NCBI RefSeq assembly: GCF_004328665.1
Contig: NZ_CP019770.1
Coordinates: forward strand, 1,178,001-1,242,000
From: Pseudoalteromonas sp. DL-6
GTDB taxonomy: Bacteria > Pseudomonadota > Gammaproteobacteria > Enterobacterales > Alteromonadaceae
Direction: 5' to 3'
Length of the DNA: 64,000 nucleotides
Made by a program: the position numbers and the translations under genes. The notes below the pieces were generated by a model that saw nothing but the letters and a program-made list of their open reading frames with translations, was not told the DNA's origin and made no database searches. Each line of letters starts with the position of its first letter. Positions within the stretch are counted from its first letter, which is position 1. Positions 1 through 11,697 of this stretch are shown one piece after another.

Positions 1-1450
<1,450 letters not shown>

Positions 1451-1584
1451 ACAACGCCAAACGCGTTTTATGTGATAGTGAAACAAGCGAAGAAGTTAAT
1501 AGACTAAAGTAGATACTTGAAGACTTTATTATCAGAATTCCAAATTTTAGTTAGTGCGTAGTAATACGGACTGACACCCAAATT

Positions 1585-1702
1585 TGCTTGGTGACAATAG
1601 CGTTTTGGACCCACCTGACCCCATGCCGAACTCAGTAGTGAAACGAAACAGCGCCGATGATAGTGTAGCATTTGCTATGTGAAAGTAGGACATTACCAGG
1701 CT
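1585..1702 (+). rRNA. rrf: 5S ribosomal RNA
   Basis: It contains the conserved core ccacctgaccccatgccgaa and agtgaaac, about 135 bp after the 23S end. The terminal helix forms between gcttggt at the 5' end and accaggc at the 3' end, giving a gene of about 117 nt, which is the normal length. The ends are set by this helix and may be off by one or two bases. Confidence 0.95.
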
Positions 1703-1713
1703 CCAAATAAGAG

Positions 1714-1745
1714 AAAGCCCGATTCGAAAGAGTCGGGCTTTTTTA
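1714..1745 (+). terminator. Intrinsic terminator of the rRNA operon
   Basis: A GC-rich hairpin (aagcccgactc-type stem, loop around gaaag) is followed by six T. It sits 12 nt after the 5S gene and closes the operon. No tRNA follows the 5S gene here. Confidence 0.9.
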
Positions 1746-2010
1746 CGTCTGTAGGAAAGTGAAAGTATTAGCTATCAGCCGTCAGCTATCAGTTGCACAG
1801 CGTCAAACTGACCACAGTATCGTGGGTTTAGTATCTCGACAATATTCTAGGTGATTGCCGTAATTAAGTAGTGCACCGATTCCAATTAGCCGGTATGTGC
1901 TTTTAGGTTTTTTATGATCATTAAAGCGAGCTTAATGTTGTTAGTTACTGAGAAAAATATAATTTTGCTTTGTTAGTGGCTTTGATTTAGGATCAAAATA
2001 GTTTAAAACT

Positions 2011-3081
2011 ATGAATGATTTGCCTGTGTATAGATTATTAATTAGCGCCTTATCCATTTTCTTTTGTGTTTCTGTATCAGCAGTTGAAGTAACTGATCTA
2101 TATCAAGATATTTTGGTTGTAGAAGATAAATCTCGTGATACACGTTTAGACGCTAGCCGCAAAGCGTTGCTGAACGTATTAGTAAAAGTGAGCGGTGATA
2201 AAAGCGCGGACCAAAACCAGCTAGCGAAGCAGCGCACCAAAGACATATCTGATTACATGTTAAAATTTGAATACGATGAACGTATCCCCGGAGAGCTTAA
2301 ATTATTAGTCAAATTTGAGGCTCGAAAGATCAATGCGTTAATTAAAGATCTTAATTTGCCACTATGGGGAGTGCAGCGCCCACTGGTTGCTATCTGGTTA
2401 GGAATTGAAGATAACAGGCAACGAGAACTAGTAACGCAAGAAAGTTACCCACAGTTAGAGCAACTCATTTATGATAAAGCAAGCCGTCGTGGCTTACCTG
2501 TGGTTGTGCCTTTGCTCGATTTACAAGATAGACGCCTTGTTGGAGTCCCTGAGGTTTGGGGGAACTTTTCAGAACCAGTAGAAGAGGCATCTAAACGCTA
2601 CAGTGCTGAGCGAAGTATTACTGCTAGGATGTATCAAGAGTTTAACTCAGATAATTGGGTATTAGATTGGCGCTTCACCAATGATGAAATGTTTGAATCT
2701 AACCGAATTATTGGCTATAGACAGCAAATCGTTGCGCAAATGCTTGATGATTTAGCACAAGGTTTAGCTGGCGAATACGCCATCGATCCTAATGCGTATT
2801 ATGAACAGCGTACTGCTAATTTGACCTTAAAAGGGACTGATACCTTTGTGGATATAGAATTGGCAAAGCGCCGTCTACTCAACCTAAGTGTTGTAACCCA
2901 AGCGGTTATCATACGTAAAACTCCCGATTCGGTTGAATTTAAGCTAGATCATACTGGCACTGTTAACGACCTTAAAAAAGCCCTTGGTCTTGATAATGCC
3001 TTTAAAGATTATGTTGACCCTCGTGCTTTTTATCACATAGTTGACAAGCAAAGCCTAGAGTATCAATGGGTTGAAAACTAA
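2011..3081 (+). CDS. DUF2066 domain-containing exported protein
   Basis: The 356-residue protein starts with a probable signal peptide (hydrophobic LLISALSIFFCVSVSA, cleavage near residue 25). The rest resembles the DUF2066 family of Alteromonadales and Vibrionales, whose function is unknown. It reaches hda with a 1-bp stop/start overlap (taatg), so the two genes are probably translated from one mRNA, an arrangement I recall from related genomes. The ATG has only a weak upstream AGGA-like site at a long distance. The 265-bp gap after the rRNA terminator should hold the promoter. Confidence 0.8.
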   Translation: MNDLPVYRLLISALSIFFCVSVSAVEVTDLYQDILVVEDKSRDTRLDASRKALLNVLVKVSGDKSADQNQLAKQRTKDISDYMLKFEYDERIPGELKLLVKFEARKINALIKDLNLPLWGVQRPLVAIWLGIEDNRQRELVTQESYPQLEQLIYDKASRRGLPVVVPLLDLQDRRLVGVPEVWGNFSEPVEEASKRYSAERSITARMYQEFNSDNWVLDWRFTNDEMFESNRIIGYRQQIVAQMLDDLAQGLAGEYAIDPNAYYEQRTANLTLKGTDTFVDIELAKRRLLNLSVVTQAVIIRKTPDSVEFKLDHTGTVNDLKKALGLDNAFKDYVDPRAFYHIVDKQSLEYQWVEN

Positions 3082-3791
3082 TGCTAACTCAAGAGCCAAT
3101 GCAAATGGCGCTACCGGTTACTTTACCGGATGATGAAACATTTGCCTCTTATTTTGGTGGAGAAGACTCATTAGAGGTAAGCCATCTAAAAGATAGTTTT
3201 GCTAAGCTTACTCATGCTTTTCAGTATACTTATTTGTGTGGCTTAGGAGACTCAGGTAAATCCCATTTGTTATACGCCACCTGTATTCAAGCCCAAGAGC
3301 GCGGCTTATCTAATATGCTGCTATCAATGCGAGAAGTTCTACATTTTGGCCCGATGGTTTTAGATGGACTTGAGGCGCTAGATGTATTATGTATTGATGA
3401 TGTTCACCTAGTGGCAGGTAATGATGCATGGGAAAAAGCGTTATTTAACTTTTTTAATCGCTTTAATGAGCCTAATAAAATGTTGGTAGTAACCGCTGAT
3501 TTACTGCCAAATATGCTTAATATTAGCTTGCCCGATTTAGAATCACGTTTGAAGTGGGGTACCACTTTTCAAATTCGTTCTATGAGTGATGATGATAAAG
3601 CACAAGCGCTGGTTAAACGTGCGAACATGCGTGGACTTGAACTTAGCGACGAATGTGCGCGGTTTTTATTAACCCGTTTAAGTCGTGATATGCGCGCTTT
3701 ATTGGATGTATTAGACAAATTAGATCATGCATCCATGGCTGCACAGCGAAAATTAACTATTCCTTTCATAAAATCAACGCTAAAGCTGTAG
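3081..3791 (+). CDS. hda: Hda, DnaA regulatory inactivator
   Basis: This 236-residue protein is an AAA+ homologue of DnaA without the DNA-binding domain. In E. coli, Hda bound to the DNA-loaded sliding clamp stimulates ATP hydrolysis by DnaA and so limits re-initiation. The N-terminal QMALPV fits the clamp-binding motif (QL-x-LPL type). Walker A reads GLGDSGKSH near residues 53-61, and Walker B reads LCIDDVHL near 110-117. Length is typical for the family. Start is the ATG sharing its A with the stop of the DUF2066 gene. Confidence 0.93.
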   Translation: MLTQEPMQMALPVTLPDDETFASYFGGEDSLEVSHLKDSFAKLTHAFQYTYLCGLGDSGKSHLLYATCIQAQERGLSNMLLSMREVLHFGPMVLDGLEALDVLCIDDVHLVAGNDAWEKALFNFFNRFNEPNKMLVVTADLLPNMLNISLPDLESRLKWGTTFQIRSMSDDDKAQALVKRANMRGLELSDECARFLLTRLSRDMRALLDVLDKLDHASMAAQRKLTIPFIKSTLKL

Positions 3792-3793
3792 TA

Positions 3794-3810
3794 GGTCTAG
3801 AATCTAGACC
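3794..3810. promoter_or_regulatory. Near-perfect palindrome between hda and pheS
   Basis: GGTCTAGA-A-TCTAGACC has 8-bp arms around a single base, directly after the hda stop. The one-base centre and the lack of a following T-run argue against an intrinsic terminator. It could be a protein-binding site or mRNA end structure for hda, or part of the pheST leader. The E. coli pheST operon uses a leader-peptide attenuator, but no Phe-rich leader peptide is evident here. Confidence 0.35.
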
Positions 3811-3858
3811 CTGCTTTCAGTTATCATTAGCTAACTAAATTGTAATCACCTTCTTTGA

Positions 3859-4854
<996 letters not shown>

Positions 4855-4869
4855 GAGTGAAGAAATAAA

Positions 4870-7257
4870 ATGAAATTTAGTGAAAAGTGGTTAAGAGAGT
4901 GGGTAAATCCTGCAATTGATACGCAAGCTCTTTCGGAACAGCTTTCAATGGCTGGTTTAGAAGTAGATGGCGTAGAGCCGGCAGCAGCCAAATTTAATGG
5001 TGTTGTTGTAGGTGAAGTGGTTGAATGTGGTCAGCACCCTGATGCAGATAAACTACGTGTAACAAAAATTAATGTTGGTGGTGATGAACTGCTTGATATT
5101 GTTTGTGGTGCACCAAATTGCCGCCAAGGTATTAAAGTTGCTGTTGCCACTGTTGGTGCAGTATTACCAGGTGATTTTAAAATTAAAAAGGCCAAACTTC
5201 GTGGTCAACCATCACACGGCATGTTGTGTGCGTTTGATGAGCTAGGCATTAGCGAAGAAGGCGATGGCATTATGGAATTGCCGCTTGACGCGCCGATTGG
5301 CACAGATTTACGCGAATACTTAGGGTTAGATGACAACATCATAGATGTAGATTTAACCCCTAACCGTGGTGACTGTTTAGGTATTAAAGGCCTTGCCCGC
5401 GAAGTTGGCGTACTGAACAGCATTGATGTTAATACATTAAGTATTCCAGCGGTAGCACCGACAATTGAAGATAAAGTATCAATTGAGTTGGTTAACGATG
5501 AGGCTTGTCCTCGTTATTTAGGGCGTGTTATCAAAGGCATTAACCTTAATGCTGAAACTCCTTTATGGATGGTTGAAAAGCTACGCCGTAGTGGTGTACG
5601 TTCAATCGATCCGGTTGTTGATGTGACTAACTTTGTATTATTAGAACTTGGTCACCCAATGCATGCATTTGATTTAAATGCGATTGAGGGTGGAATTAAA
5701 GTACGTAGTGCAAACGCAGGTGAAGAATTAGTTTTACTTGATGGTAACACTGCAAAGTTAAATGAATCGACATTAGTGATTGCTGATCATCATAAAGCGC
5801 TAGCCATTGCTGGTATTTTTGGTGGTGAGCAATCTGGCGTTACTGACAAAACAGCTGATATTCTGTTAGAAAGCGCATTCTTTAACCCTGTTGCCATTGC
5901 TGGTCAAGCACGTAGCTACGGTTTACACACCGATGCATCTCATCGCTATGAGCGTGGTGTAGACTTTGCTCTACAACATGATGCAATGGAGCGCGCTACA
6001 GCGTTACTGCTTGAAATTGTTGGTGGTGAAGCGGGTCCTGTTGTTGAAGCTGTGGCTGCTGATAAGTTACCAAAGGTAACTGAAGTACGTTTACGTCGTT
6101 CACGTTTAGACCGCGTTATTGGTCATCATATTGAAGATGCGAAAGTAACCGATATTCTGACGCGTTTAGGACTTGATGTTAAATTTGACAATGATAGCTG
6201 GAGTGCTGATGTACCAAGCTACCGTTTTGATATTCGTATCGAAGAAGATTTAATTGAAGAAGTTGCACGTGTATACGGTTATAACAGCATTCCTAATGTT
6301 GCACCAACTGCAAAACTGAAAATGACCACGCATGATGAGTCAACTGTTGCCCTGAGCCGTTTTCGTAATGCCTTAGTAACACGTGGCTATCAAGAAGCCA
6401 TTACTTACAGTTTTGTTGACCCTAAAGCGCAAGCTATTTTACACCCTGAGTGTAATGCATTGGTATTGCCGCACCCAATTTCAATTGAAATGTCAGCGAT
6501 GCGTGTAAGTTTAATGCCAGGGTTGCTTTCATCTGTTGCGTATAACCAAAACCGCCAACAACCTCGTATTCGCTTATTTGAACACGGCCTTAAGTTTATC
6601 AGTGATGAAAATGCTGAAAATGGTGTATACCAAGTGCCTGTTATTGGTGGCGTTATTACTGGTTTGGTTCATGGTGAGCATTGGGTTGAAGAAAAACGTA
6701 ACGTTGATTTTTATGACCTAAAAGGGGATGTTGAAGCATTACTTGCAATTACCAACGATGTTAGCCGCTTTGAAATTAAAGCTGAGCAATCGGATGGTCT
6801 TCACCCGGGTCAGTCTGCCGTTATTTACGTTGATGGTAAAAAAGTAGGTTTCTTTGGCGCATTACATCCTCAAGCGCAAAAATCGTTAGATATCAACAAT
6901 GCTACTTTTGTGTTTGAAATTGAAATGTCGGCATTAGAAAAAAGAAATTTACCGCAGGCTGTAGGGGTGTCTAAATTCCCATCAAATCGCCGCGACATCG
7001 CTATTTTAGTACAAGACAGCGTTAAAATTGGTGATATTTTAAACGTCATCGGAAAAGTTGGCGGAAATCAATTGGTTGACCTAAACTTATTCGATGTGTA
7101 TAAGGGCAAAGGTATTGAGCCAAATTATAAGAGTTTGGCGATTGCTCTAACACTGCAGGCGGTTGATAGAACACTCGAAGAGAAAGATATCAATCAGGTA
7201 GTTGATAACGTGGTGGCCGCACTGGCCGAACAGTTTAATGCATCGTTGAGGGACTAG
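4870..7257 (+). CDS. pheT: Phenylalanyl-tRNA synthetase beta subunit
   Basis: The 795-residue length equals that of E. coli PheT. Domains in order: an N-terminal OB-fold tRNA-binding domain (about 40-150), the B3/B4 editing domain (about 210-370), B5, the catalytic-like core, and a C-terminal ferredoxin-fold anticodon-binding domain ([10 protein letters not shown] start near 700). It forms the tetramer with PheS and hydrolyses mischarged Tyr-tRNA. The stop lies 2 bp before the ihfA ATG, giving the conserved pheS-pheT-ihfA order. Confidence 0.97.
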   Translation: MKFSEKWLREWVNPAIDTQALSEQLSMAGLEVDGVEPAAAKFNGVVVGEVVECGQHPDADKLRVTKINVGGDELLDIVCGAPNCRQGIKVAVATVGAVLPGDFKIKKAKLRGQPSHGMLCAFDELGISEEGDGIMELPLDAPIGTDLREYLGLDDNIIDVDLTPNRGDCLGIKGLAREVGVLNSIDVNTLSIPAVAPTIEDKVSIELVNDEACPRYLGRVIKGINLNAETPLWMVEKLRRSGVRSIDPVVDVTNFVLLELGHPMHAFDLNAIEGGIKVRSANAGEELVLLDGNTAKLNESTLVIADHHKALAIAGIFGGEQSGVTDKTADILLESAFFNPVAIAGQARSYGLHTDASHRYERGVDFALQHDAMERATALLLEIVGGEAGPVVEAVAADKLPKVTEVRLRRSRLDRVIGHHIEDAKVTDILTRLGLDVKFDNDSWSADVPSYRFDIRIEEDLIEEVARVYGYNSIPNVAPTAKLKMTTHDESTVALSRFRNALVTRGYQEAITYSFVDPKAQAILHPECNALVLPHPISIEMSAMRVSLMPGLLSSVAYNQNRQQPRIRLFEHGLKFISDENAENGVYQVPVIGGVITGLVHGEHWVEEKRNVDFYDLKGDVEALLAITNDVSRFEIKAEQSDGLHPGQSAVIYVDGKKVGFFGALHPQAQKSLDINNATFVFEIEMSALEKRNLPQAVGVSKFPSNRRDIAILVQDSVKIGDILNVIGKVGGNQLVDLNLFDVYKGKGIEPNYKSLAIALTLQAVDRTLEEKDINQVVDNVVAALAEQFNASLRD

Positions 7258-7259
7258 AT

Positions 7260-7556
7260 ATGGCGCTTACTAAAGCCGACATAGCTGAACACCTATTTGA
7301 AAAGCTCGGGATCAATAAAAAAGATGCCAAAGATTTAGTTGAAGCGTTTTTTGAAGAAATCCGCTCAGCGCTTGAAAAAGGCGAGCAGATTAAGCTCTCT
7401 GGATTTGGTAACTTTGATCTTCGAGATAAGAAAGAAAGACCGGGACGTAATCCGAAAACGGGAGAAGACATTCCAATTTCAGCACGTCGCGTAGTTACTT
7501 TTAGACCGGGACAAAAGTTAAAGACCCGTGTCGAAGTAGGCACAAGCAAAAAATAA
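7260..7556 (+). CDS. ihfA: Integration host factor alpha subunit
   Basis: The 98-residue HU/IHF-family protein is identical in layout to E. coli IhfA (99 residues): N-terminal helices starting [17 protein letters not shown], then the DNA-bending beta arm with [18 protein letters not shown]. It pairs with IhfB to bend DNA at sigma-54 promoters, origins and recombination sites. It is last in the pheST operon and is followed at once by an intrinsic terminator. Confidence 0.97.
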   Translation: MALTKADIAEHLFEKLGINKKDAKDLVEAFFEEIRSALEKGEQIKLSGFGNFDLRDKKERPGRNPKTGEDIPISARRVVTFRPGQKLKTRVEVGTSKK

Positions 7557-7559
7557 ACA

Positions 7560-7587
7560 AAAAGGCAGCGCAAGCTGCCTTTTTTGT
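7560..7587 (+). terminator. Intrinsic terminator after ihfA
   Basis: The stem aaggcagc / gctgcctt with a short loop is followed by TTTTTT. It begins 4 nt after the ihfA stop. Confidence 0.9.
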
Positions 7588-7597
7588 ATCTGTTGTA

Positions 7598-8401
7598 TTA
7601 TTTCCGGGGGGAAATAAACTTTCCTTGAGCTATTTGCTGCAAAGTCTGCTCGGCTAACCTATCTAAACTCTCTAAATTCTTTCCTTGTGCTATTAACTGC
7701 TGCTCAATTAATAATATGTCGATATTTTTTATCCCAGAGAGCTCTGCTATTTTGGCAAAAATGTACGCGTGCTTATATTGATGATGCTTGTAAAAAAGGC
7801 TAATTAAAGAGGTGTATATTTCTGGATCAGGTACTTGCTTAGCTTGATTTAACGCAGTGTGTTGTATAAAAAACCAATCGCTTTGTGTTCATCAACTTTA
7901 ATATAATAAGACGCCAAGTAAAATTGCATTTCAGCACTCGTTTCCACCTCAGCAGTATTTTCTAGAGCAAGTAACCGGGTGAGTGCTGTTTCATCATTGT
8001 TTCTTGACCAATGGTAATAGAGTAGGCCAGGGTGAGTGGTTGCTTGTGTTTGCTGATAAATACGTGCCATTTCTTTATTACTAGTGAGGTATGCTCGTCG
8101 ACGGGCGGTGGTTTTACCTTTTACCTTTTAGCTTTATATGCTGGATATTAGCAGCTAAGCCGATACATTGGTTGTAATGCTCAAACGCCTTGAGTAATTG
8201 ATACTTGTGCTCATCGGTTGGTTGTAAGGATTCGCGGTAGCGAGAAAAAATAGTACGCTCTCGCTGTGCCTTACAGTGGCTATCGTGGTTAAGATCATTG
8301 CAAATGGCGGGTGATTGCGCACAAACATCTTCAACGGTAAAAGATTCTTCGCACCCTGCAAGCAACAATGCAAAAGTGAGGGTTATGCGCTTAAAAACCA
8401 T
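7598..8401 (-). pseudogene. DUF2989-like lipoprotein gene with two frameshifts
   Basis: Read from 8401 downwards, the first frame encodes a lipoprotein signal (lipobox LLAGC) and then the Cys-rich N-terminus typical of DUF2989 proteins. It stops at 8114. The reading continues in a second frame from about 8130 to 7849 and in a third from about 7860 to the stop at 7598. The first break coincides with a tandem 7-bp repeat (aaaaggt twice on the coding strand): removing one copy restores the frame exactly. The second break, near 7853, needs one added base (or two removed). Repaired, the product would be about 265 residues with helical TPR-like repeats, the usual family size. It may be a true pseudogene or carry assembly indels; the family assignment is from memory. 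Confidence 0.7.
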
Positions 8402-8573
8402 CCGAGCCTCTCAATTATCAATAAAATATTATTCTAGCCTAAACTTTAGTCTCTAACAGTGGAGAATAAAATGAGATTAAATTAGAATAGGCCTGCCCGA
8501 AGGAATGTGTTGCTCTCAAAATTCGATACATTCTTAGGCTATCCGTTCAAAATTGTTTAATTAGGTAAAAAAA

Positions 8574-10016
8574 ATGACCTCATCTCACGAGTTAGAATAC
8601 ACAAGTAGCTGGCAAGAACGTCAAGATTACGCTGAAAGCATGCAACCAATTATTGGTAAATTGTACCGTAATCGTGGTATTGAAATCGCTGTTTACGGCC
8701 GTCCATTAGTAAACTCAAGCACTATTGATATTATTAAGTCTCACAAATCAGTAGCCCAGTTTGAAGGAACTAAACTTCGCCTACGTGAAAGCTTCCCATT
8801 CTTAGAAGCTATCAGCAAAATGGAATTAAATTCTGCCCGTATCGATATTGGTAAATTAGCATACAGCTATTTATACACAGATGCTGCGAATGGCCGTTCA
8901 GTAGAAGAGTTTGTTAAAGACGAGCTAGCTGAAATTGTTGATTCTGAGCCTAAAGCGCCACGTGACGTAGTACTTTACGGCTTTGGTCGTATCGGTCGCT
9001 TATTAGCACGTTTGTTAATTGAAAAGTCAGGCCCTTATGCGGATTTAAACCTACGCGCTATTGTTGTGCGTGGTGGTAAAGACGGCGATTTAGAAAAACG
9101 TGCAAGCTTATTGCGTCGTGATTCTATCCACGGCCCGTTCAATGGTTCAATTACCATTGATAAAGAGCGCAATGCAATTAAAGCTAACGGTAGCTACATT
9201 CAAGTTATCTACGCTAATTCGCCAAGCGAAGTTGATTACAGCGCTTACGGTATCGAAAACGCACTTGTTGTTGATAACACTGGTATTTGGAAAGATGAAG
9301 CTGGTCTTGGTCAACACTTAGAATCTAAAGGTGCTGCAAAAGTATTATTAACAGCGCCAGCTAAGGGCAACATTAAAAATATCGTTTACGGTGTAAATAA
9401 CCAAGATATTTTACCTGAAGATAAAATTGTATGTGCTGCAAGCTGTACAACTAATGCAATAACACCAACATTGAAAGCATTAAACGATCAGTTTGGTATT
9501 AAGAATGGTCACGTGGAAACAGTTCACTCATACACTAATGACCAAAACTTAATTGATAACTACCACAAAGCAGAACGTCGTGGTCGTGCTGCGGCACTTA
9601 ACATGGTTATCACTGAAACAGGTGCAGCAAAAGCGGTATCTAAAGCATTACCAGAGCTTGAAGGTAAACTAACAGGTAACGCTATCCGTGTACCTACACC
9701 AAACGTATCGTTAGCTATCTTAAACTTGAATCTTGAAAAGAGCACGACGGTTGAAGAGCTTAATGCGTTTTTACGTGAAACAGCACTTCACTCAGACCTA
9801 CGTGATCAAATCGATTACACAGCGTCAACTGAAATTGTATCTACCGATTTAGTAGGTAGCCGTTACGCAGGTGTTGTTGATTCTCAAGCAACGATTGTTG
9901 ATGACAACCGTGTTGTACTTTACGTATGGTACGACAATGAGTTTGGTTATAGCTGTCAGGTAGTTCGCTGTATGCGCGACATGGCAGAAGTCTCATTCCC
10001 AAGTTTACCTCGATAA
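8574..10016 (+). CDS. gap: Glyceraldehyde-3-phosphate dehydrogenase, long form
   Basis: The protein has 480 residues, against about 330 for classical GAPDH. The extra length is an N-terminal region of about 130 residues. The NAD(P)-binding Rossmann motif YGFGRIGRLL lies at about 135-144, and the catalytic motif ASCTTN places the nucleophile at Cys291. It should interconvert glyceraldehyde-3-phosphate and 1,3-bisphosphoglycerate. This long class occurs in Shewanella, Vibrio and Pseudoalteromonas, often beside a classical GapA elsewhere in the genome. It is transcribed alone, with an intrinsic terminator after it. Whether it works in glycolysis or gluconeogenesis cannot be read from the sequence. 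Confidence 0.92.
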   Translation: MTSSHELEYTSSWQERQDYAESMQPIIGKLYRNRGIEIAVYGRPLVNSSTIDIIKSHKSVAQFEGTKLRLRESFPFLEAISKMELNSARIDIGKLAYSYLYTDAANGRSVEEFVKDELAEIVDSEPKAPRDVVLYGFGRIGRLLARLLIEKSGPYADLNLRAIVVRGGKDGDLEKRASLLRRDSIHGPFNGSITIDKERNAIKANGSYIQVIYANSPSEVDYSAYGIENALVVDNTGIWKDEAGLGQHLESKGAAKVLLTAPAKGNIKNIVYGVNNQDILPEDKIVCAASCTTNAITPTLKALNDQFGIKNGHVETVHSYTNDQNLIDNYHKAERRGRAAALNMVITETGAAKAVSKALPELEGKLTGNAIRVPTPNVSLAILNLNLEKSTTVEELNAFLRETALHSDLRDQIDYTASTEIVSTDLVGSRYAGVVDSQATIVDDNRVVLYVWYDNEFGYSCQVVRCMRDMAEVSFPSLPR

Positions 10017-10033
10017 ACACATGAGCAATTAAG

Positions 10034-10059
10034 AAAAGCCAGCACTTGCTGGCTTTTTT
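10034..10059 (+). terminator. Intrinsic terminator after gap
   Basis: The hairpin aaagccagca / tgctggcttt has a short loop and is followed by T residues, 18 nt after the gap stop. Confidence 0.88.
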
Positions 10060-10208
10060 AGGTCTGAAGATTTTTAAAGTGAAGCGGTTATGGTACGCTT
10101 TATTAAATTGGGTACGTAGTAATAGCCGTTTAAAGTGCATGAACACGTACTTACCTCTTGGCTAAATCCCTTGGTCAAGATACACAGTTAACTAATAGGT
10201 TTGTTGTA

Positions 10209-11336
10209 ATGAAAATCAGTAGCAATTTTGACAGTGGTAATATTAAAGTTATTGAAGCCACCGATCCGTTAAATATTCAGTTAGAAATTAATAAAGATTA
10301 TCAGTCTGAGTTTTATCAGTGGTTTCACTTTCGTCTTGAAACAACGCCTTATCAACTACATCAGTTAAATATTAATAACCTTGATAAGTCTGCATATCCA
10401 GACGGTTGGGTAGACTACCAAGCGGTTGCCTCATATGACCGTCAAACATGGTTTCGTGTACCGTCTTCGTATGAAAATGGCACACTAACATTTGAGCTTG
10501 AGCCTGAGTGCAGCAGCGTTTACTTCGCCTATTTCGCTCCTTATAGCTACGACCGTCATTTAGACTTATTAGCATGGGCGCAAAGCCAAGAAATTTGCCA
10601 ACTAGAAACACTAGGTCAAACCCTAGATGGGCGTGATATGAGCGTGCTTAAGATTGGCCAGCCAAGTGCAGATAAAAAAGTCATTTGGGTTACCGCTCGC
10701 CAACACCCAGGTGAAACTATGGCAGAGTGGTTTGTAGAAGGCTTATTACACAAGCTACTTGACGATGAAGACCCACATGCTGCAGCCTTACTATCAAAAG
10801 CGGTATTCTATGTAGTACCAAACATGAATCCAGATGGCAGTGCACGTGGTCACTTACGTACTAATGCTAAAGGGGTTAACTTAAATCGTGAATGGCAAAC
10901 GCCAAGCATGGAAAACAGCCCTGAAGTTTACTTGGTGCTTAATAAAATGCGCGAAGCAGGCTTAGACATGCACCTAGACATTCACGGGGATGAAGCTATT
11001 CCATATAACTTTGTTGCCGGTAGCGAAGGTATACCAAGCTATGATGCACGCTTAAAAGGTTTAGAAGATAGCTTTAAAGCCGCGCTTTTAACGATTACTC
11101 CAGAGTTTCAAGATACTCATGGCTACGATAAAGACGAACCAGGTCAAGCTAACTTAACAGTAGGTTCATCAGCGACCGCTGAAGAATTTAAAGCGCTTAC
11201 TTACACAGTTGAAATGCCATTTAAAGATAATAATGACTTACCAGATCCAGATTACGGCTGGTCAGATCGCCGTTCATATCAATTTGGTCAAGATACCTTA
11301 GCAGCCATTGTTAATGTTGTAGACAACTTAAGATAA
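10209..11336 (+). CDS. M14 zinc carboxypeptidase, cytosolic type
   Basis: The 375-residue protein has an N-terminal beta domain (about 1-120) and a carboxypeptidase A-like domain resembling the cytosolic carboxypeptidase (CCP) subgroup of M14. Zinc ligands are in QHPGE (His166, Glu169) and in the later DIHGDE. The catalytic Glu is probably in YTVEMPF near residue 335. There is no signal peptide, so it should act in the cytoplasm; the substrate is unknown. An in-frame TTG lies 51 bp upstream, but the ATG at 10209 follows a TAGGT site at a suitable distance and starts the recognisable domain. Confidence 0.85.
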   Translation: MKISSNFDSGNIKVIEATDPLNIQLEINKDYQSEFYQWFHFRLETTPYQLHQLNINNLDKSAYPDGWVDYQAVASYDRQTWFRVPSSYENGTLTFELEPECSSVYFAYFAPYSYDRHLDLLAWAQSQEICQLETLGQTLDGRDMSVLKIGQPSADKKVIWVTARQHPGETMAEWFVEGLLHKLLDDEDPHAAALLSKAVFYVVPNMNPDGSARGHLRTNAKGVNLNREWQTPSMENSPEVYLVLNKMREAGLDMHLDIHGDEAIPYNFVAGSEGIPSYDARLKGLEDSFKAALLTITPEFQDTHGYDKDEPGQANLTVGSSATAEEFKALTYTVEMPFKDNNDLPDPDYGWSDRRSYQFGQDTLAAIVNVVDNLR

Positions 11337-11350
11337 AACGTTTGTTTTAA

Positions 11351-11380
11351 AGGGTATCAATAATATTGATACCCTTTTTA
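11351..11380 (+). terminator. Intrinsic terminator after the M14 gene
   Basis: The perfect stem gggtatcaat / attgataccc is followed by a T-rich tract (tttttatttt). Confidence 0.9.
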
Positions 11381-11697
11381 TTTTAAGCTAAACCGGGCGT
11401 ACCAGAAAATAAAATTAATTTACCCACCACAGCACCAAAACGTTCCTATACACCTTCTCGGCAGATTTAATACCGTATAGTCTATATCAACCTGCACTGC
11501 GTAAAACGTCATCGACAAGTCTATAGTGAGTTGTTTTGAAAATTAACTGTTAACAAGGTTGGGTACTTAAGTTAATATAAATTAAACAATAAGAAAGACG
11601 GAAAAGATTAACCCCTTATTTCGTAAAGCTTATGACAGGTATTCTGAATAGCAGAGTATGGTAATTAATAATAATAAATATAACTGTGAGGATGTTC
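11381..11697. other. Intergenic region before the AGCS symporter
   Basis: About 317 bp with no convincing ORF on either strand. It is AT-rich over the last 150 bp and presumably contains the promoter and leader of the symporter gene. The only site I can defend is the ribosome-binding sequence TGAGGA at 11687-11692. Confidence 0.5.

Noticed and set aside
1770..1795. Direct repeat agctatcag-ccgtc-agctatcag after the rRNA terminator
   Set aside because: Only two 9-bp copies; it may belong to a dispersed small repeat, but nothing in the window confirms it.
10158..10208. TTG start extending the M14 carboxypeptidase by 17 residues
   Set aside because: ATG 10209 has a better ribosome-binding site and starts the conserved sequence.
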